A stretch of DNA of 64,000 nt from Leptofilum sp965223525 (GCF_965223525.1 NZ_OZ245005.1:1426001-1490000), one strand, 5' to 3'; positions 34,954 to 44,792 are shown, counted from the stretch's first letter. The notes: generated by a model not told the origin, from the sequence alone. Translations and numbers: made by a program.

Positions 34954-34973
34954 CGCAGATAAACGCTGATTTG
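34938..34973. repeat. Interspersed A-family repeat that supplies a stop codon
   Basis: The phrase atgggacgctgattaacgca, continuing with gataaacgctgattt, is the clearest A-family copy. Its first part encodes the C-terminal WDAD and stop of the 64-residue protein. Confidence 0.7.
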
Positions 34974-35047
34974 TTTGGCTTGAGTTTCAGCTTTTACGCT
35001 CAAAGTGAGCCATCAAAAGGCCAAACATAATAAAATCTGCGTTAAGT

Positions 35048-35087
35048 GTGTCACAGTTTAAAATTGGAGAAACGTAAACTGTGACAC
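35048..35087. repeat. Perfect 13-bp inverted repeat
   Basis: gtgtcacagttta (35048-35060) and its exact complement (35075-35087) around a 14-base loop. It is followed 7 bp later by a second, unrelated hairpin. Confidence 0.75.
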
Positions 35088-35094
35088 CTCAAGG

Positions 35095-35141
35095 TTTGGC
35101 GGTTCATTTTTAGAGAAATTTTAGCGGAATGAACCGCCAAA
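35095..35141. repeat. Perfect 14-bp inverted repeat
   Basis: tttggcggttcatt (35095-35108) pairs exactly with 35128-35141. It ends 31 bp before the methyltransferase start, followed by a phrase ataatccgtgaaatctgtgg (35144-35163) shared with 8138-8166 and 63777-63808. Confidence 0.75.
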
Positions 35142-35172
35142 CACATAATCCGTGAAATCTGTGGCTAGTTTT

Positions 35173-35898
35173 ATGAAAGAAGATGTTGTGCAGCGGCTGT
35201 TGGAACTGAACCGAGAATTTTATGACGCGCAGGCAGATTCCTTTTCTGGCAGTCGGATAAAACCGCAGCCGGGGTTTGCCCGCTTGCTGCCCCATCTGCC
35301 AGAGCCTTGCCCCCGCTTTTTGGATGTGGGCTGTGGCAACGGCCGTTTCGCCGAGTTCCTGCAATCCCACAACCGCATTGGTGACTTTGTGGGTGTTGAT
35401 TTTAGCGAGGAGCTGCTAGCAGACGCGGCCAACAATGCAGTTGGCACCTTTTATCAGCGAAATTTGTTAGAGCCGGGCTGTTTGGACGGGCTGGGTAGCT
35501 TTCCGGCTATCTCTTGCTTGGCGGTGATGCACCATTTGCCCGGTAAGGCCAACCGGGTGCGCTTGTTGCAGGAGATTCGGGGGCATTTGGATGAGAACGG
35601 CCGTTTGCTCATGTCCAACTGGCAATTTATGGACAGCCCCCGCCAGCGGCGCAAAGTGCAAGAGTGGGCGGCCATTGGCCTGACGGCTGCCGATGTGGAG
35701 CCAAACGACTATTTGCTGGCGTGGCAGCGGGGTGGGTTTGCCTTGCGCTACGCTTGCCATATTGATGCTACAGAAACGGCCGAACTTGCTGAAGCCGCCG
35801 GGTTTACCATCCTGGATCAGTTCCGCAGCGATGGCAAAGAAGGCAACTTGAGCCTCTACACCATGTTGACACCCACCCTGCCAATGCTACAATCTTAA
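35173..35898 (+). CDS. Class I SAM-dependent methyltransferase (Trm9/ALKBH8-like)
   Basis: 241 residues. SAM motif I is FLDVGCGNGRFAEFL, followed by VGVDFSEELL (motif II) and ISCLAVMHHLP (motif IV/V region). The C-terminal part, YLLAWQRGGFALRYACHID and DQFRSDGKEGNLSLYT, is like the Trm9/ALKBH8 family that methylates wobble uridines. In bacteria such proteins are often simply class I methyltransferases, so the substrate is uncertain. The ATG at 35173 is preferred; a GTG at 35152 lies within a repeat. It is probably co-transcribed with yqeY, which starts 2 bp after its stop. Confidence 0.78.
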   Translation: MKEDVVQRLLELNREFYDAQADSFSGSRIKPQPGFARLLPHLPEPCPRFLDVGCGNGRFAEFLQSHNRIGDFVGVDFSEELLADAANNAVGTFYQRNLLEPGCLDGLGSFPAISCLAVMHHLPGKANRVRLLQEIRGHLDENGRLLMSNWQFMDSPRQRRKVQEWAAIGLTAADVEPNDYLLAWQRGGFALRYACHIDATETAELAEAAGFTILDQFRSDGKEGNLSLYTMLTPTLPMLQS

Positions 35899-35900
35899 AT

Positions 35901-36350
35901 ATGAGCTTAAAAGAAAAACTCCAAAAAGATCGCATTGCCGCTATGCGCGGTGGCGATACAGACAAACGAAACACGCTTGGCCTGCTGCTGGCAGCCATTA
36001 AGCAGGAAGAAATTGATAACCAGACGACGCTGGATGATAAAGGCGTTCAGGCTCTTTTAACCAAGCAGGCCAAGCAGCGGCGCGAAAGCATTGCCGACTA
36101 TGAAAAGGCGGGCAATCCAGAGATGGCAGCCAGCGAGCTAGCAGAACTCGCCATCATTGAGACATACCTGCCACAGCAGTTGGGGCGGGGCGAGATTGCG
36201 GCGATTGCCGCGGAAACCATTGCAGAACTGGGTGTAACAAACGCCAAAGGGATGGGGCAGGTGATGGGAAAGCTGATGCCCAAATTGAAGGGACAGGCAG
36301 ACGGCCGTTTGGTCAATGAAGTTGTGCGTGAACTGCTGCAAAATGTGTAG
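35901..36350 (+). CDS. yqeY: GatB/YqeY domain protein
   Basis: 149-residue YqeY protein: LKEKLQKDRIAAMRGGD, LLLAAIKQEEID, KQAKQRRESIADYEKAG, ELAIIETYLPQQL and KGMGQVMGKLMPKLKGQADG, all typical along the full length. YqeY resembles the tail of GatB and may bind tRNA, but its job is not settled. It lies 2 bp after the methyltransferase stop and 15 bp before pgpH, so it belongs to this operon. Confidence 0.92.
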   Translation: MSLKEKLQKDRIAAMRGGDTDKRNTLGLLLAAIKQEEIDNQTTLDDKGVQALLTKQAKQRRESIADYEKAGNPEMAASELAELAIIETYLPQQLGRGEIAAIAAETIAELGVTNAKGMGQVMGKLMPKLKGQADGRLVNEVVRELLQNV

Positions 36351-36365
36351 GTTCCCCATAGAAAA

Positions 36366-38546
36366 ATGACAGATCAAACAGACGGGCAACCCCGTTGGCG
36401 TAAGCTAATCCAAGGCTCTTTACTTTGGGTGTTTGCCGCTGCCATGACCCTGGGGCTGACTCTGATTTTTAGCTTCAATTTGGTAACAGCCAGCGATGTG
36501 GAAGTAACCGTTGGTCAACCTGCCGGTGAGGATATTTTTTCGCCGCGCAGTATCACCTACGAGAGCGATGTGCTGCTGGCTTCTGAACGAGCTAAGGCGC
36601 GTGCAGCCGTTCCAGAGCAGTACATCGGCGACGGCAGCGATATTGGCCGCAGCCAGCTTGGGTTGGTAACGGCCGTTTTCTCATTCATAGACGCGGTGCG
36701 GGCAGACACGCTGGCCACCACCGAAACCAAGCTAGCATACCTGCAAGCCATTGAAAGCCTGACCATTCAGCAGCAAACGGGGCTTGAACTGCTGGAGCTA
36801 TCCTCCGCCGATTATGATGTAGCCAAGCGAGAAATTAGCCGCATTGTGGGCGATTTAATGCGCCAGGACATCCGTGAAGACCAGGTGCGTGAATACCAAT
36901 TTATTGCCCGGCGCGAAGCCAGCCTGGAGCTAACCCAACTGCAAGAAAACGTGGTCACCAACATTGCCCCCCAATTTATTGTGCCAACCGTTTTCCCAGA
37001 CCCAGACGCAACGGCCGCGTTGCGTGAAGCTGCCGCCGAAGCGGTTGGCCCCTTTGTGATTACGATTGCCGATAATGAGCGCATTGTGCGCCAGGGTGAG
37101 CCAGTCACCGATTTGGACATTGAGAAGTTGACCCAGGTGGGACTGCTTCAACGGCAGCTAGATTGGCGTGATTTGGCTGCTATTTTTGTGGCTTCGTTGC
37201 TCTCTGTGGTGCTGATGACAATGTATTGGCACCAATTTTTCTGGCCGCACCTGCGTGACAACGGCCGTTACCTCACCGTGCTCACCAGCTTGCTGCTTGT
37301 CTTTGCGGCCATTGCCAAACTGATGCTAACCGGGGGTAGCTTCTTCCCATATTTGTTCCCGATGGCCGCACTTTCTATGCTGCTCAGCGTCATATACGAT
37401 GTGCGCCTCTCGTTAACTGTAACCATTATTATGGCGGCGTTGTTTGGCTTTTTAGCCCCAAATTCGCTTGAACTGGCGGCGTATACGGCCGTTGGCGGCA
37501 TTTTGGCTATCCTCACCCTGCAAGACGCCCAGCGAATCAACGCATTTTTCCGCGCGGGATTGGCCGCAGCCATTGGCTATTGCGCCGTCATTTTAGTTTT
37601 CCGCTTGAACCAGGACATTATTGACGTGCTGGACATGTTGGAGCTCATGGGATATGCGGTGGTGAACGGTATATTGTCTTCGGCGTTGACGCTGGTGGGC
37701 TTTTTCATCATGGGGAGCTTGTTTGGCATTACCACAACGCTGCAACTGCAAGAGCTAGCACGTCTGGATCATCCCTTGTTGCAAGAGTTGCTGCGGCGTG
37801 CGCCTGGCACGTACCATCACAGCATCATGGTGGCCAATTTGGCAGAGCAAGCGGCTGAGCAAATAAAGGCCAACAGTGCGCTTATTCGCGTCGGCGCGTT
37901 TTACCATGATATTGGTAAGATGAACCGACCGCCGTTTTACAGCGAAAATCAGGAGGGCGTGAACCCGCACGATGCGCTAGACCCGCAAACGAGTGCGCGC
38001 ATCATTTTGAGCCACGTTTCTGACGGTTTGGATTTGGCAAAGCGTTATCGTTTGCCATATCGTATTCAGCGGTTTATTGCAGAACATCACGGCACGCGGC
38101 TGGTGAAGGGGTTTTACTTCAAGGCGCAAGAGTTAGTAGATGAGGGCGAGGTCATTGATCCCACGAAGTTTCGCTATGCTGGCCCACGTCCGCGCTCACG
38201 GGAAACGGCCGTTGTCATGCTGGCCGACGTCATAGAATCCACCTCTCGCGCCTTACAGCCCAATAGCGAAAAAGCGATTGAAAAGCTGGTCAATTCGCTG
38301 ATTGATGAGGATTTGACCGAGGGCCAGCTAGATGAGTCTGGCTTAACTTTGGGGGATATTCGCAAAATTCGGGAATCGTTTATAAAGACGTTGAAGGGGC
38401 GTTTCCATGTTCGGGTAAAATATCCAGGTAATGAAGCTTTGTTGCCGGAAAATGAGCAGGCGGGCGTAGCAGAAACGGCCGTTGCCCCGGCAAACCCACC
38501 AGCCAATGGCACCCCAACGGCCGTTAATAATGAGGAAGTGAGTTAG
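36366..38546 (+). CDS. pgpH: 7TM-HD phosphohydrolase, PgpH-type (c-di-AMP)
   Basis: 726 residues. One N-terminal helix (about 15-37) is followed by an extracytoplasmic 7TMR-HDED domain (about 45-265), then seven hydrophobic helices (about 268-470) and a cytoplasmic HD domain (about 480-690). The HD domain carries APGTYHHSIMVANLAEQAA, the metal pair in GAFYHDIGKMNRP and IAEHHGTRL. In Listeria, PgpH breaks down c-di-AMP. The conserved order yqeY-pgpH-ybeY-dgkA supports the call. The stop overlaps the ybeY start by one base. Two ACGGCCGT words lie in its last 80 bases. Confidence 0.9.
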   Translation: MTDQTDGQPRWRKLIQGSLLWVFAAAMTLGLTLIFSFNLVTASDVEVTVGQPAGEDIFSPRSITYESDVLLASERAKARAAVPEQYIGDGSDIGRSQLGLVTAVFSFIDAVRADTLATTETKLAYLQAIESLTIQQQTGLELLELSSADYDVAKREISRIVGDLMRQDIREDQVREYQFIARREASLELTQLQENVVTNIAPQFIVPTVFPDPDATAALREAAAEAVGPFVITIADNERIVRQGEPVTDLDIEKLTQVGLLQRQLDWRDLAAIFVASLLSVVLMTMYWHQFFWPHLRDNGRYLTVLTSLLLVFAAIAKLMLTGGSFFPYLFPMAALSMLLSVIYDVRLSLTVTIIMAALFGFLAPNSLELAAYTAVGGILAILTLQDAQRINAFFRAGLAAAIGYCAVILVFRLNQDIIDVLDMLELMGYAVVNGILSSALTLVGFFIMGSLFGITTTLQLQELARLDHPLLQELLRRAPGTYHHSIMVANLAEQAAEQIKANSALIRVGAFYHDIGKMNRPPFYSENQEGVNPHDALDPQTSARIILSHVSDGLDLAKRYRLPYRIQRFIAEHHGTRLVKGFYFKAQELVDEGEVIDPTKFRYAGPRPRSRETAVVMLADVIESTSRALQPNSEKAIEKLVNSLIDEDLTEGQLDESGLTLGDIRKIRESFIKTLKGRFHVRVKYPGNEALLPENEQAGVAETAVAPANPPANGTPTAVNNEEVS

Positions 38547-39028
38547 TGGCATCTTATAAAATTCACGTACAGCAAAAAGAAAAAGTGCTTCACTCTATTG
38601 CCGCGGCGTTGCGAACGGCCGTTACCGTTACTTTGCGCCACGAAAAGAAAAAACCGCCTGTAGAAATTACCCTGCTACTAACTGACGATGACCAACTACA
38701 ATCGCTCAATAAAACCTATCGCGGCATAGATGTACCTACCGACGTACTCAGTTTTGAACCAGGGGATGCCATGCCCGGCATGGAAGAAGATGAAGCATAC
38801 TTGGGTGACATTGTCATTTCTGTGCCAGCGGCCGAGCGACAGGCCAAGCAAGGGGATCATAGTCTTAAGTCAGAGTTGCAATTGTTGACAGTGCATGGCA
38901 CGCTGCACTTGCTTGGCTATGATCATGAAGAGCCAGAGGAAAAAGATCGCATGTGGTGGACACAGGCATCTATTTTAGCGCAGTTGGGGGCAGAGATTAG
39001 TGGGCCACCGGAGGATGCGGAGGGTTAG
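38546..39028 (+). CDS. ybeY: Endoribonuclease YbeY (rRNA maturation)
   Basis: 160 residues with zinc motif HGTLHLLGYDH (H3xH5xH) and the LLTDDDQLQSLNKTYRGID and TDVLSFEPGD segments. YbeY takes part in 16S rRNA 3'-end maturation and ribosome quality control. It starts with GTG sharing a base with the pgpH stop (TAGTG). The Pro-Glu tail is short. Confidence 0.94.
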   Translation: MASYKIHVQQKEKVLHSIAAALRTAVTVTLRHEKKKPPVEITLLLTDDDQLQSLNKTYRGIDVPTDVLSFEPGDAMPGMEEDEAYLGDIVISVPAAERQAKQGDHSLKSELQLLTVHGTLHLLGYDHEEPEEKDRMWWTQASILAQLGAEISGPPEDAEG

Positions 39029-39033
39029 CCGAG

Positions 39034-39417
39034 GTGTCTACACCCAAAAAAGAGCTGTATGACCGTGCCAAAAGCTTCCAATATGCCTTTGAGGGTTGGT
39101 GGTTTGTGCTGCGAACACAGCACAACGCCTGGATTCATGCGCTCATTACAACGATTGTGGTGGGCTTGGGAGTGTGGTTGCAATTACCAGCACGGGATTG
39201 GGCAGTCCTTATTCTTACCTTCATGGCAGTGTGGATGGCCGAATTTATGAACACGGCCATCGAAGCAGTTGTGGATATGACGATGCCCGATCGGCATCCG
39301 TTGGCAAAAGTGGCTAAAGATGTGGCGGCAGCGGCCGTTTTGGTAGGGGCGTTGGGCGCGGTGTTGATTGGCTTGCTGCTGCTGGGGCCGCCTCTGTGGG
39401 AGCGTTTATTTGGTTGA
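39034..39417 (+). CDS. dgkA: Undecaprenol/diacylglycerol kinase (DgkA family)
   Basis: 127-residue three-helix integral membrane kinase: FEGWWFVLRTQHNAWIH, catalytic EFMNTAIEAVVD and KDVAAAAVLV. In Gram-positive-like lineages this enzyme recycles undecaprenol to undecaprenyl phosphate for wall synthesis. GTG start with gagg just before. It is the last gene of the yqeY-pgpH-ybeY-dgkA block; the next gene is convergent. Confidence 0.92.
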   Translation: MSTPKKELYDRAKSFQYAFEGWWFVLRTQHNAWIHALITTIVVGLGVWLQLPARDWAVLILTFMAVWMAEFMNTAIEAVVDMTMPDRHPLAKVAKDVAAAAVLVGALGAVLIGLLLLGPPLWERLFG

Positions 39418-39426
39418 TGATATACG

Positions 39427-40452
39427 TTACCTGACCAAATTACTCAGGAAGAAGTACAAATTGGCGGGACGTTCAGCCAATCGCCGCATAAAGTAAGGAT
39501 ACCAGGCAGTGCCATAAGGAATGTAAACTCGCACACGATATCCTTCTGTGCTCATTTCTTGCTGTAAATCTCGGCGTACCCCGTAAAGCATTTGGAATTC
39601 AAACGCATTTTTGTCAATTTGTTCTTGACGGGCGTGTTGAATAATAGCCCGAATGAGCTTCTCGTCGTGGGTGGCAAAGCAGGGATACATCCCACGTCGG
39701 CGCGATTCTTCGCTAAGCATCTGCTTGGATAAACTGAGGAAATTAGCATCGGTATCGGCTTTTTCGGGGAAAGCAAGCTCGTGCGGCTCTTTGTAAGCCC
39801 CTTTGCATAAACGTACCCAGGCACCTTCTTGTATCAATGCCTGTATATCAGCTTCAGTTCGGTAGAGATACGCTTGTATTACAATACCAACACGATGCCC
39901 AAATTGATCCTCATCCCGCAGCCTGCGATACAAATTGAGGGTGGTATCCGTAACGTGACTATCTTCCATATCAATGCGGATGCGTGTATCATATTTTTCT
40001 GCGGCCGTAAGTAGCTGTTGCAAATTTTCATGCACAATATCTGGGCTAATGTGGATGCCAAGCTGGGTGGGCTTCACTGAAACGGTGGCGTTAACGCCAT
40101 ACTGGTGAATTTGCTGCATGAGCTGAATGATTGCTTCACGAGCGGCGGCAGCGTCTTTTGGAGTGTCAACACTTTCGCCCAAATAGTTGAGGGTTACAGA
40201 GAGGCCAAGTTGGTTCACTTCTTGACTAACACGAATAGCATCCTGGCTGGTTTCGCCGGCGATGAATCGGCTGGCAACCTGCCAGGCAGGTGGAAAACTG
40301 GTGGCAGTTTGGCGTGCCCAGTCAGCTGTGGAAAGATAAAGAAGCAAGGAACGCAGCCAGCGTTCGCCATTGCGATATAGTACAATTGTTGTGATGGTTG
40401 CTGTGGCGAAAAAAAGTAAAATGCGGGTAAAAAAGGAGCGATTTGGGTGCAT
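39427..40452 (-). CDS. Proline dehydrogenase
   Basis: 341-residue monofunctional FAD-dependent proline dehydrogenase (proline to pyrroline-5-carboxylate). Marks: LGLSVTLNYLGESV, VSVKPTQLGI, RIRIDMED, GIVIQAYLYRTEADI, RLCKGAYKEP, FEFQMLYGVR and the FAD-binding end RVYIPYGTAWYPYFMRRLAERPAN. The P5C dehydrogenase is not adjacent. The N-terminal 35 residues contain a hydrophobic stretch (ILLFFATATITTIVLY) that may anchor it to the membrane or mean the true start is further in. It is transcribed away from the sensor kinase with 121 bp between them. Confidence 0.92.
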   Translation of the reverse strand: MHPNRSFFTRILLFFATATITTIVLYRNGERWLRSLLLYLSTADWARQTATSFPPAWQVASRFIAGETSQDAIRVSQEVNQLGLSVTLNYLGESVDTPKDAAAAREAIIQLMQQIHQYGVNATVSVKPTQLGIHISPDIVHENLQQLLTAAEKYDTRIRIDMEDSHVTDTTLNLYRRLRDEDQFGHRVGIVIQAYLYRTEADIQALIQEGAWVRLCKGAYKEPHELAFPEKADTDANFLSLSKQMLSEESRRRGMYPCFATHDEKLIRAIIQHARQEQIDKNAFEFQMLYGVRRDLQQEMSTEGYRVRVYIPYGTAWYPYFMRRLAERPANLYFFLSNLVR

Positions 40453-40573
40453 TTTCTCTATCCTTTTTGGGAATGTGGATGATTCTATGATACTTCACAT
40501 TATTTGCTCGATCCAAAAAGAAGTGCATATGGGCGTATTTGTGCTTCTGCGGGTATGCAGGTAGGATTTTTGT

Positions 40574-43500
40574 ATGGCTGGTCAACCATCTGATTCATCA
40601 CCGCAGTTTGAGCCAATGGCCCAATATTTTGAAGAATATGCCAAAGAATCCAACTTTATTTTTTGGACTGCTGATCCCGTCACGTTTCAAATTACGTATG
40701 TGAGCCAACATGCCAGCGAGCTGCTTGGGTTGCCTGAATTGGTTTGGCTACAGCCATCTTTTTGGGCTGATCGGCTATACCTTGCAGATAAAGAGCATGT
40801 TTTGCGGGCATTTGCCACGGCCGTTTCTACACAAGAGCCGCAAGATTTAGAGTATCGTCTGGAACTGGATGACACAGATTTCCGCTGGTTCCGGGACAAA
40901 ATATGTGTGCTGAATGTGGACGGTAGCCTGCGCCTTTGTGGGATGATGACTGATGTGACCCGCTTCAAAACGGCCGTTGGCCACCATGTGGGGTTGCCGG
41001 GGTACACGAGCTTCTTTCTGGAGATCGTACAGTTACTCTCTGAAAATACGAAGATTCAGCATCGGTTACAAAAGTTAGCTGAACGATTGTGCACAATGTT
41101 TCATGTAACGGCTGCGTATATTTCTGACTGGCACGTAGGTTGGGGCGGCGCTATCAATGTAGCATATCACGACGTTCAGGGTAACTTCCAATCTATGCCT
41201 ACAGCACTTACCAGACAAAAATTGTCTAATCTGGTTGATGGTTTAGGCTGGCTACAAAATCCTACCCGTGTTGTAGCCGATTATCAAAATAAAAAATTGC
41301 CGCGCTGGATGAGAAACCGCTTGCAAGCCCATGACGCAAAAACAATCTTGTACGTGCCTATTTCTACTTTAGAAGAGCTTGTTGGCTTGATTATTCTGAT
41401 TGATAAAAAAGCGTCCCATCATTTTTCTGAACGCGCTCTCGAATTGATCCAAATTATTGCCCAACAAACCAGTATTGCTCTAACCCGTGCCCACCTTTTT
41501 CAATCTGAAGCCCGTCGTCGCCGTGAAGCAGAGACGCTCTTGGACGTTGCAGAATTCGTAACCACGAGTCTTGAGCTAGATGAAATTTTGGAACGTGTGA
41601 TTGAAATTCTGCGGGTTTATTTAGGTGAAGTGCATAATTACTCTATTGCAATCATTAAAGATAATGGAATCAGGCTGGAATCAATCTTTTCATGGTGGTC
41701 AGAAAATGCGTATGCTATGATGCCTAAGGGGTTGGAAATAGAGATTAAAGAAACATTTACGGCACAACTAGCCATTGAGGGCGGTGATCCAATCATTATT
41801 TCTGATCTCAGAACAGTGCCATTTGTGAATGCGTTTACGACCCAAAAAATTGGTGAAGGGCTGCGAACGATTGTTTGTCTACCGCTCAAAATTCAAGATC
41901 GGACGCTGGGTGTTATGCACCTTCATTATTGGCGCAAGGTGAGGCAATTTTCGGCAGAAGAGATTGCTGTGCTGGCTGGCGTTGCCAACCAAGCTGCAAT
42001 TGCAATTGAAAATGCGCGACTGTTTGCGAATGAACGGCGTCAGCTTCATCTAAGCCAAACATTGCGACAAGTTGGTTCCCTGCTCACCGCCAGTTTGCCG
42101 CTGCATGACATTTATGATCAACTATTCACCCTGCTCGCCCAAGTAATTTCATACGATTCGGCGACCTTGTTTTTGTTAGATGAAGATGAGGACATCTATA
42201 CTTTGGTCGCTCATAGTGGGTTGACAGAACGGTTTTTGCGGCCAGAGAATAGAACCTTTTCAGTTCAATCGGTGCATAACAAAATTGAAGAGGATCCGGG
42301 CTGGGCGGTCATTTTCGATGTTCGTGACAGCCCGAATTGGGTTTTTCGTGAGCCTACGTCGTCTATTCGGGCCTGGATTGGTGCTTTGCTAAAGGTGAAG
42401 GGCAAGGCGGTTGGTTTGCTTTGCGTGGATAGTTTCCAGGTAGGTCAATATTCTGAGGAAAACGGCCGTACCGTTGCTGCTTTTGCTAACCAGGCGGCTG
42501 TGGCCATTGAGAATGCTCGGCTGGCCAAAGAAACTGCACGTCAGGCAAAAGAGTTGGCTATTTTGAACCAGGTTGCTAGAGAAACGGCCGTTTCTTTAGA
42601 CATTAACCACTATTTAGAAAAAACAACCGCCTTGGTGAGCGAGGAACTTTACCCCAATTACTTTGGCTTCATCGTGCGTGACGATGAAACCGATATTATC
42701 CACCCCCACGCTTCTTACCGCGGGCTCTCAAAAAAGCCAGAGACAATAGAAATTCCGCTTGGAAAAAGTATTGTAGGGCAGGTTTTGCAACATGGTAAGC
42801 CTTACTATGCGCCCAATGTGCATGAAGACCCTTACTACTTTGTGGCTGAAGATGATATCTGTTCAGAGTTGGCTATTCCACTGCAGGTTGAAAATGATAC
42901 TGTTGGCGTTGTTCATGTAGCCAGCCCCGAAATCGGCCATTACACCGATGAAGATGTCAATTTCTTGACAACCTTAGCAGGCAATATTTCGGCCGTTCTT
43001 GAACGCGCCGAACTGTATGAATCCCAACGCAAACAGGCCGAGCATTTAGCAGAATTGGTAGATAAGCGAACCTCAGAGCTAAAAATGGAGCGCGACAGAC
43101 TTTTTGCCATTTTAGAGAGTGCAGGCGAGGCAATCATTTTAACTGATACTGAAGCACGAATTGAGTACGCTAATCCCGCAATGGAACGCCAAAGCGGTTA
43201 CAGCAGAAAAGAGCTAATTGGAAGAAACCCGCGCGTTTTGGGCAGCCGCCTGGTGGCAGGCTCCGTTTTTGCCGATATGTGGAACAATTTACTTAGCCAA
43301 AAAAGCTGGAATGGGGAAATTATTAACCGCCACAAAAATGGCAAAGTGTACGATGTTGCCGTGACCATAACACCTATTACCGACACGCATGGAAACGTAA
43401 CTGGCTATGTTAGCGTTCAGGCAGATATTACACGCCTGAAGGAGCTGGAACGCCTCAAGACAGAATTTATAGCCAACGTCTCCCATCAGCTACGCACGCC

Positions 43501-44179
43501 CTTAACAAATATTAAAACGTATGTTTCGTTACTAAAGAAAGGACGGCCAGACAAGCATCCGCGTTATTTTTCTGTGCTGCATTTTGAGATTGACCGCCTG
43601 GCTCGCTTGATTCAGGATTTGCTGGACATTTCTCGGCTGGATGCTGAAACTGCGCCCAACCCTGAGGCATCTGCCGATTTTTGCGACGTGTGGGATATGT
43701 TTTGGCGGCCCTTCATGGAACGGGCAGAGCGAGAGAGTAAAATGCTCGTACCCAGTTTGCCTAATGCTGTGCGGCAGCAAACGCCTTTCGTGCGCCTGGA
43801 ATCGTACCAGTTAGAAAAGATTTTGTCTCGCCTGGTTGAAAATGCGTTACTGTACACGCAAAAAGGCGGGCGTATTGAGGTTAGGGCAGATTGGGTAGAT
43901 GAACGTGGTGAAGCTCTTCAACTGCAAGTTTGCGACAATGGCCCCGGCATTGTGGAAGCTGAACGGCCGTTTGTCTTTGACCGATTTTTTCGGGGAGCCA
44001 GCGTTGTAGAGGCTGGTTTGCCCGGCAACGGTTTGGGCTTGGCCATTGTCCGGGAGCTACTGGCACAGCAAGGCGGGCAAATTTCGTTGGAAAGTACCCC
44101 TGGCGAGCGAACTTGCTTTACTGTTCATCTGCCTTTGGCAGAACCGCAAACAAACGGTGGTTTTAATGGCGTTGGATAA
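40574..44179 (+). CDS. Multi-sensor histidine kinase (PAS-GAFx4-PAS-HisKA-HATPase)
   Basis: 1,201-residue soluble kinase. Order by eye: PAS (about 15-135), four GAF domains (about 150-312, 320-490, 495-655, 660-820), a coiled-coil signalling helix, PAS (about 840-960), HisKA with phosphoacceptor ANVSHQLRTPLTNIK (about 980), and HATPase_c with NALLYTQKGG, VCDNGPGI, FDRFF and GNGLGLAIV. GAF 3 ends in ANQAAVAIENARL as is common. No cognate regulator is next to it. The last 14 bases overlap the start of mpg, so the two are translated from one message. Signal ligands cannot be told. Confidence 0.88.
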   Translation: MAGQPSDSSPQFEPMAQYFEEYAKESNFIFWTADPVTFQITYVSQHASELLGLPELVWLQPSFWADRLYLADKEHVLRAFATAVSTQEPQDLEYRLELDDTDFRWFRDKICVLNVDGSLRLCGMMTDVTRFKTAVGHHVGLPGYTSFFLEIVQLLSENTKIQHRLQKLAERLCTMFHVTAAYISDWHVGWGGAINVAYHDVQGNFQSMPTALTRQKLSNLVDGLGWLQNPTRVVADYQNKKLPRWMRNRLQAHDAKTILYVPISTLEELVGLIILIDKKASHHFSERALELIQIIAQQTSIALTRAHLFQSEARRRREAETLLDVAEFVTTSLELDEILERVIEILRVYLGEVHNYSIAIIKDNGIRLESIFSWWSENAYAMMPKGLEIEIKETFTAQLAIEGGDPIIISDLRTVPFVNAFTTQKIGEGLRTIVCLPLKIQDRTLGVMHLHYWRKVRQFSAEEIAVLAGVANQAAIAIENARLFANERRQLHLSQTLRQVGSLLTASLPLHDIYDQLFTLLAQVISYDSATLFLLDEDEDIYTLVAHSGLTERFLRPENRTFSVQSVHNKIEEDPGWAVIFDVRDSPNWVFREPTSSIRAWIGALLKVKGKAVGLLCVDSFQVGQYSEENGRTVAAFANQAAVAIENARLAKETARQAKELAILNQVARETAVSLDINHYLEKTTALVSEELYPNYFGFIVRDDETDIIHPHASYRGLSKKPETIEIPLGKSIVGQVLQHGKPYYAPNVHEDPYYFVAEDDICSELAIPLQVENDTVGVVHVASPEIGHYTDEDVNFLTTLAGNISAVLERAELYESQRKQAEHLAELVDKRTSELKMERDRLFAILESAGEAIILTDTEARIEYANPAMERQSGYSRKELIGRNPRVLGSRLVAGSVFADMWNNLLSQKSWNGEIINRHKNGKVYDVAVTITPITDTHGNVTGYVSVQADITRLKELERLKTEFIANVSHQLRTPLTNIKTYVSLLKKGRPDKHPRYFSVLHFEIDRLARLIQDLLDISRLDAETAPNPEASADFCDVWDMFWRPFMERAERESKMLVPSLPNAVRQQTPFVRLESYQLEKILSRLVENALLYTQKGGRIEVRADWVDERGEALQLQVCDNGPGIVEAERPFVFDRFFRGASVVEAGLPGNGLGLAIVRELLAQQGGQISLESTPGERTCFTVHLPLAEPQTNGGFNGVG

Positions 44180-44792
44180 ATCGAAACCGCTTCCCTTTGC
44201 CTTTTACGCACGGCCTGCTCGCACGGTGGCACAGGAATTGCTGGGGAAGAAGCTGGTTCGACAGTTGAACGGCCGTCGCCTCAGCGGCATCATTGTGGAA
44301 ACAGAAGCCTATTGTGACGCCGAGGAGCGTGATCTGGCCTGCCACGGGGAACGCGCCAATAATGCCCAACCGACGCCGAGAACGGCCGTCATGTTTGGCC
44401 CTGCTGGGGTTGCTTACGTTTACTTCACCTACGGCATCCACTGGTTGTTCAATGTGGTTACGGGCGAAATGGGTCAGCCCAATGCTGTGCTTATCCGAGC
44501 TTTAGAGCCAGTAGATGGGGTGGATTCTATGGCAGAGCAGCGCGGGGAACGGCCGTTGCGCCAGCTCACAAATGGCCCCGCCAAGCTTACTCAAGCCCTA
44601 GCCATTGACAAATCTCACAATGAAGCAAACCTTTGCCAGCCGGGCGGGGTTATATGGATTGAGGACGCACCTGCTGTCTCCCCCAACCAGATTGCTACTG
44701 GGCCCAGAATTGGCCTGGGCAAAACGCCAGAGCCCTGGTATTCCATCCCCTGGCGTTACTGGTTGGCAGACAACCCATTTGTTTCTAAATAA
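44166..44792 (+). CDS. mpg: 3-methyladenine DNA glycosylase (AAG/Mpg family)
   Basis: 208 residues, base-excision repair of alkylated purines. Marks: RTVAQELLGKKLVR, catalytic Glu in IIVETEAYCD, CHGERANNAQPTPRTAVMFG, YVYFTYGIHWLFNVV and GPAKLTQALAID. It lies within a 14-bp overlap of the sensor-kinase gene. The ATG at 44166 fits the family N-terminus; the open frame extends further upstream inside the kinase gene. Confidence 0.92.
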   Translation: MALDKSKPLPFAFYARPARTVAQELLGKKLVRQLNGRRLSGIIVETEAYCDAEERDLACHGERANNAQPTPRTAVMFGPAGVAYVYFTYGIHWLFNVVTGEMGQPNAVLIRALEPVDGVDSMAEQRGERPLRQLTNGPAKLTQALAIDKSHNEANLCQPGGVIWIEDAPAVSPNQIATGPRIGLGKTPEPWYSIPWRYWLADNPFVSK

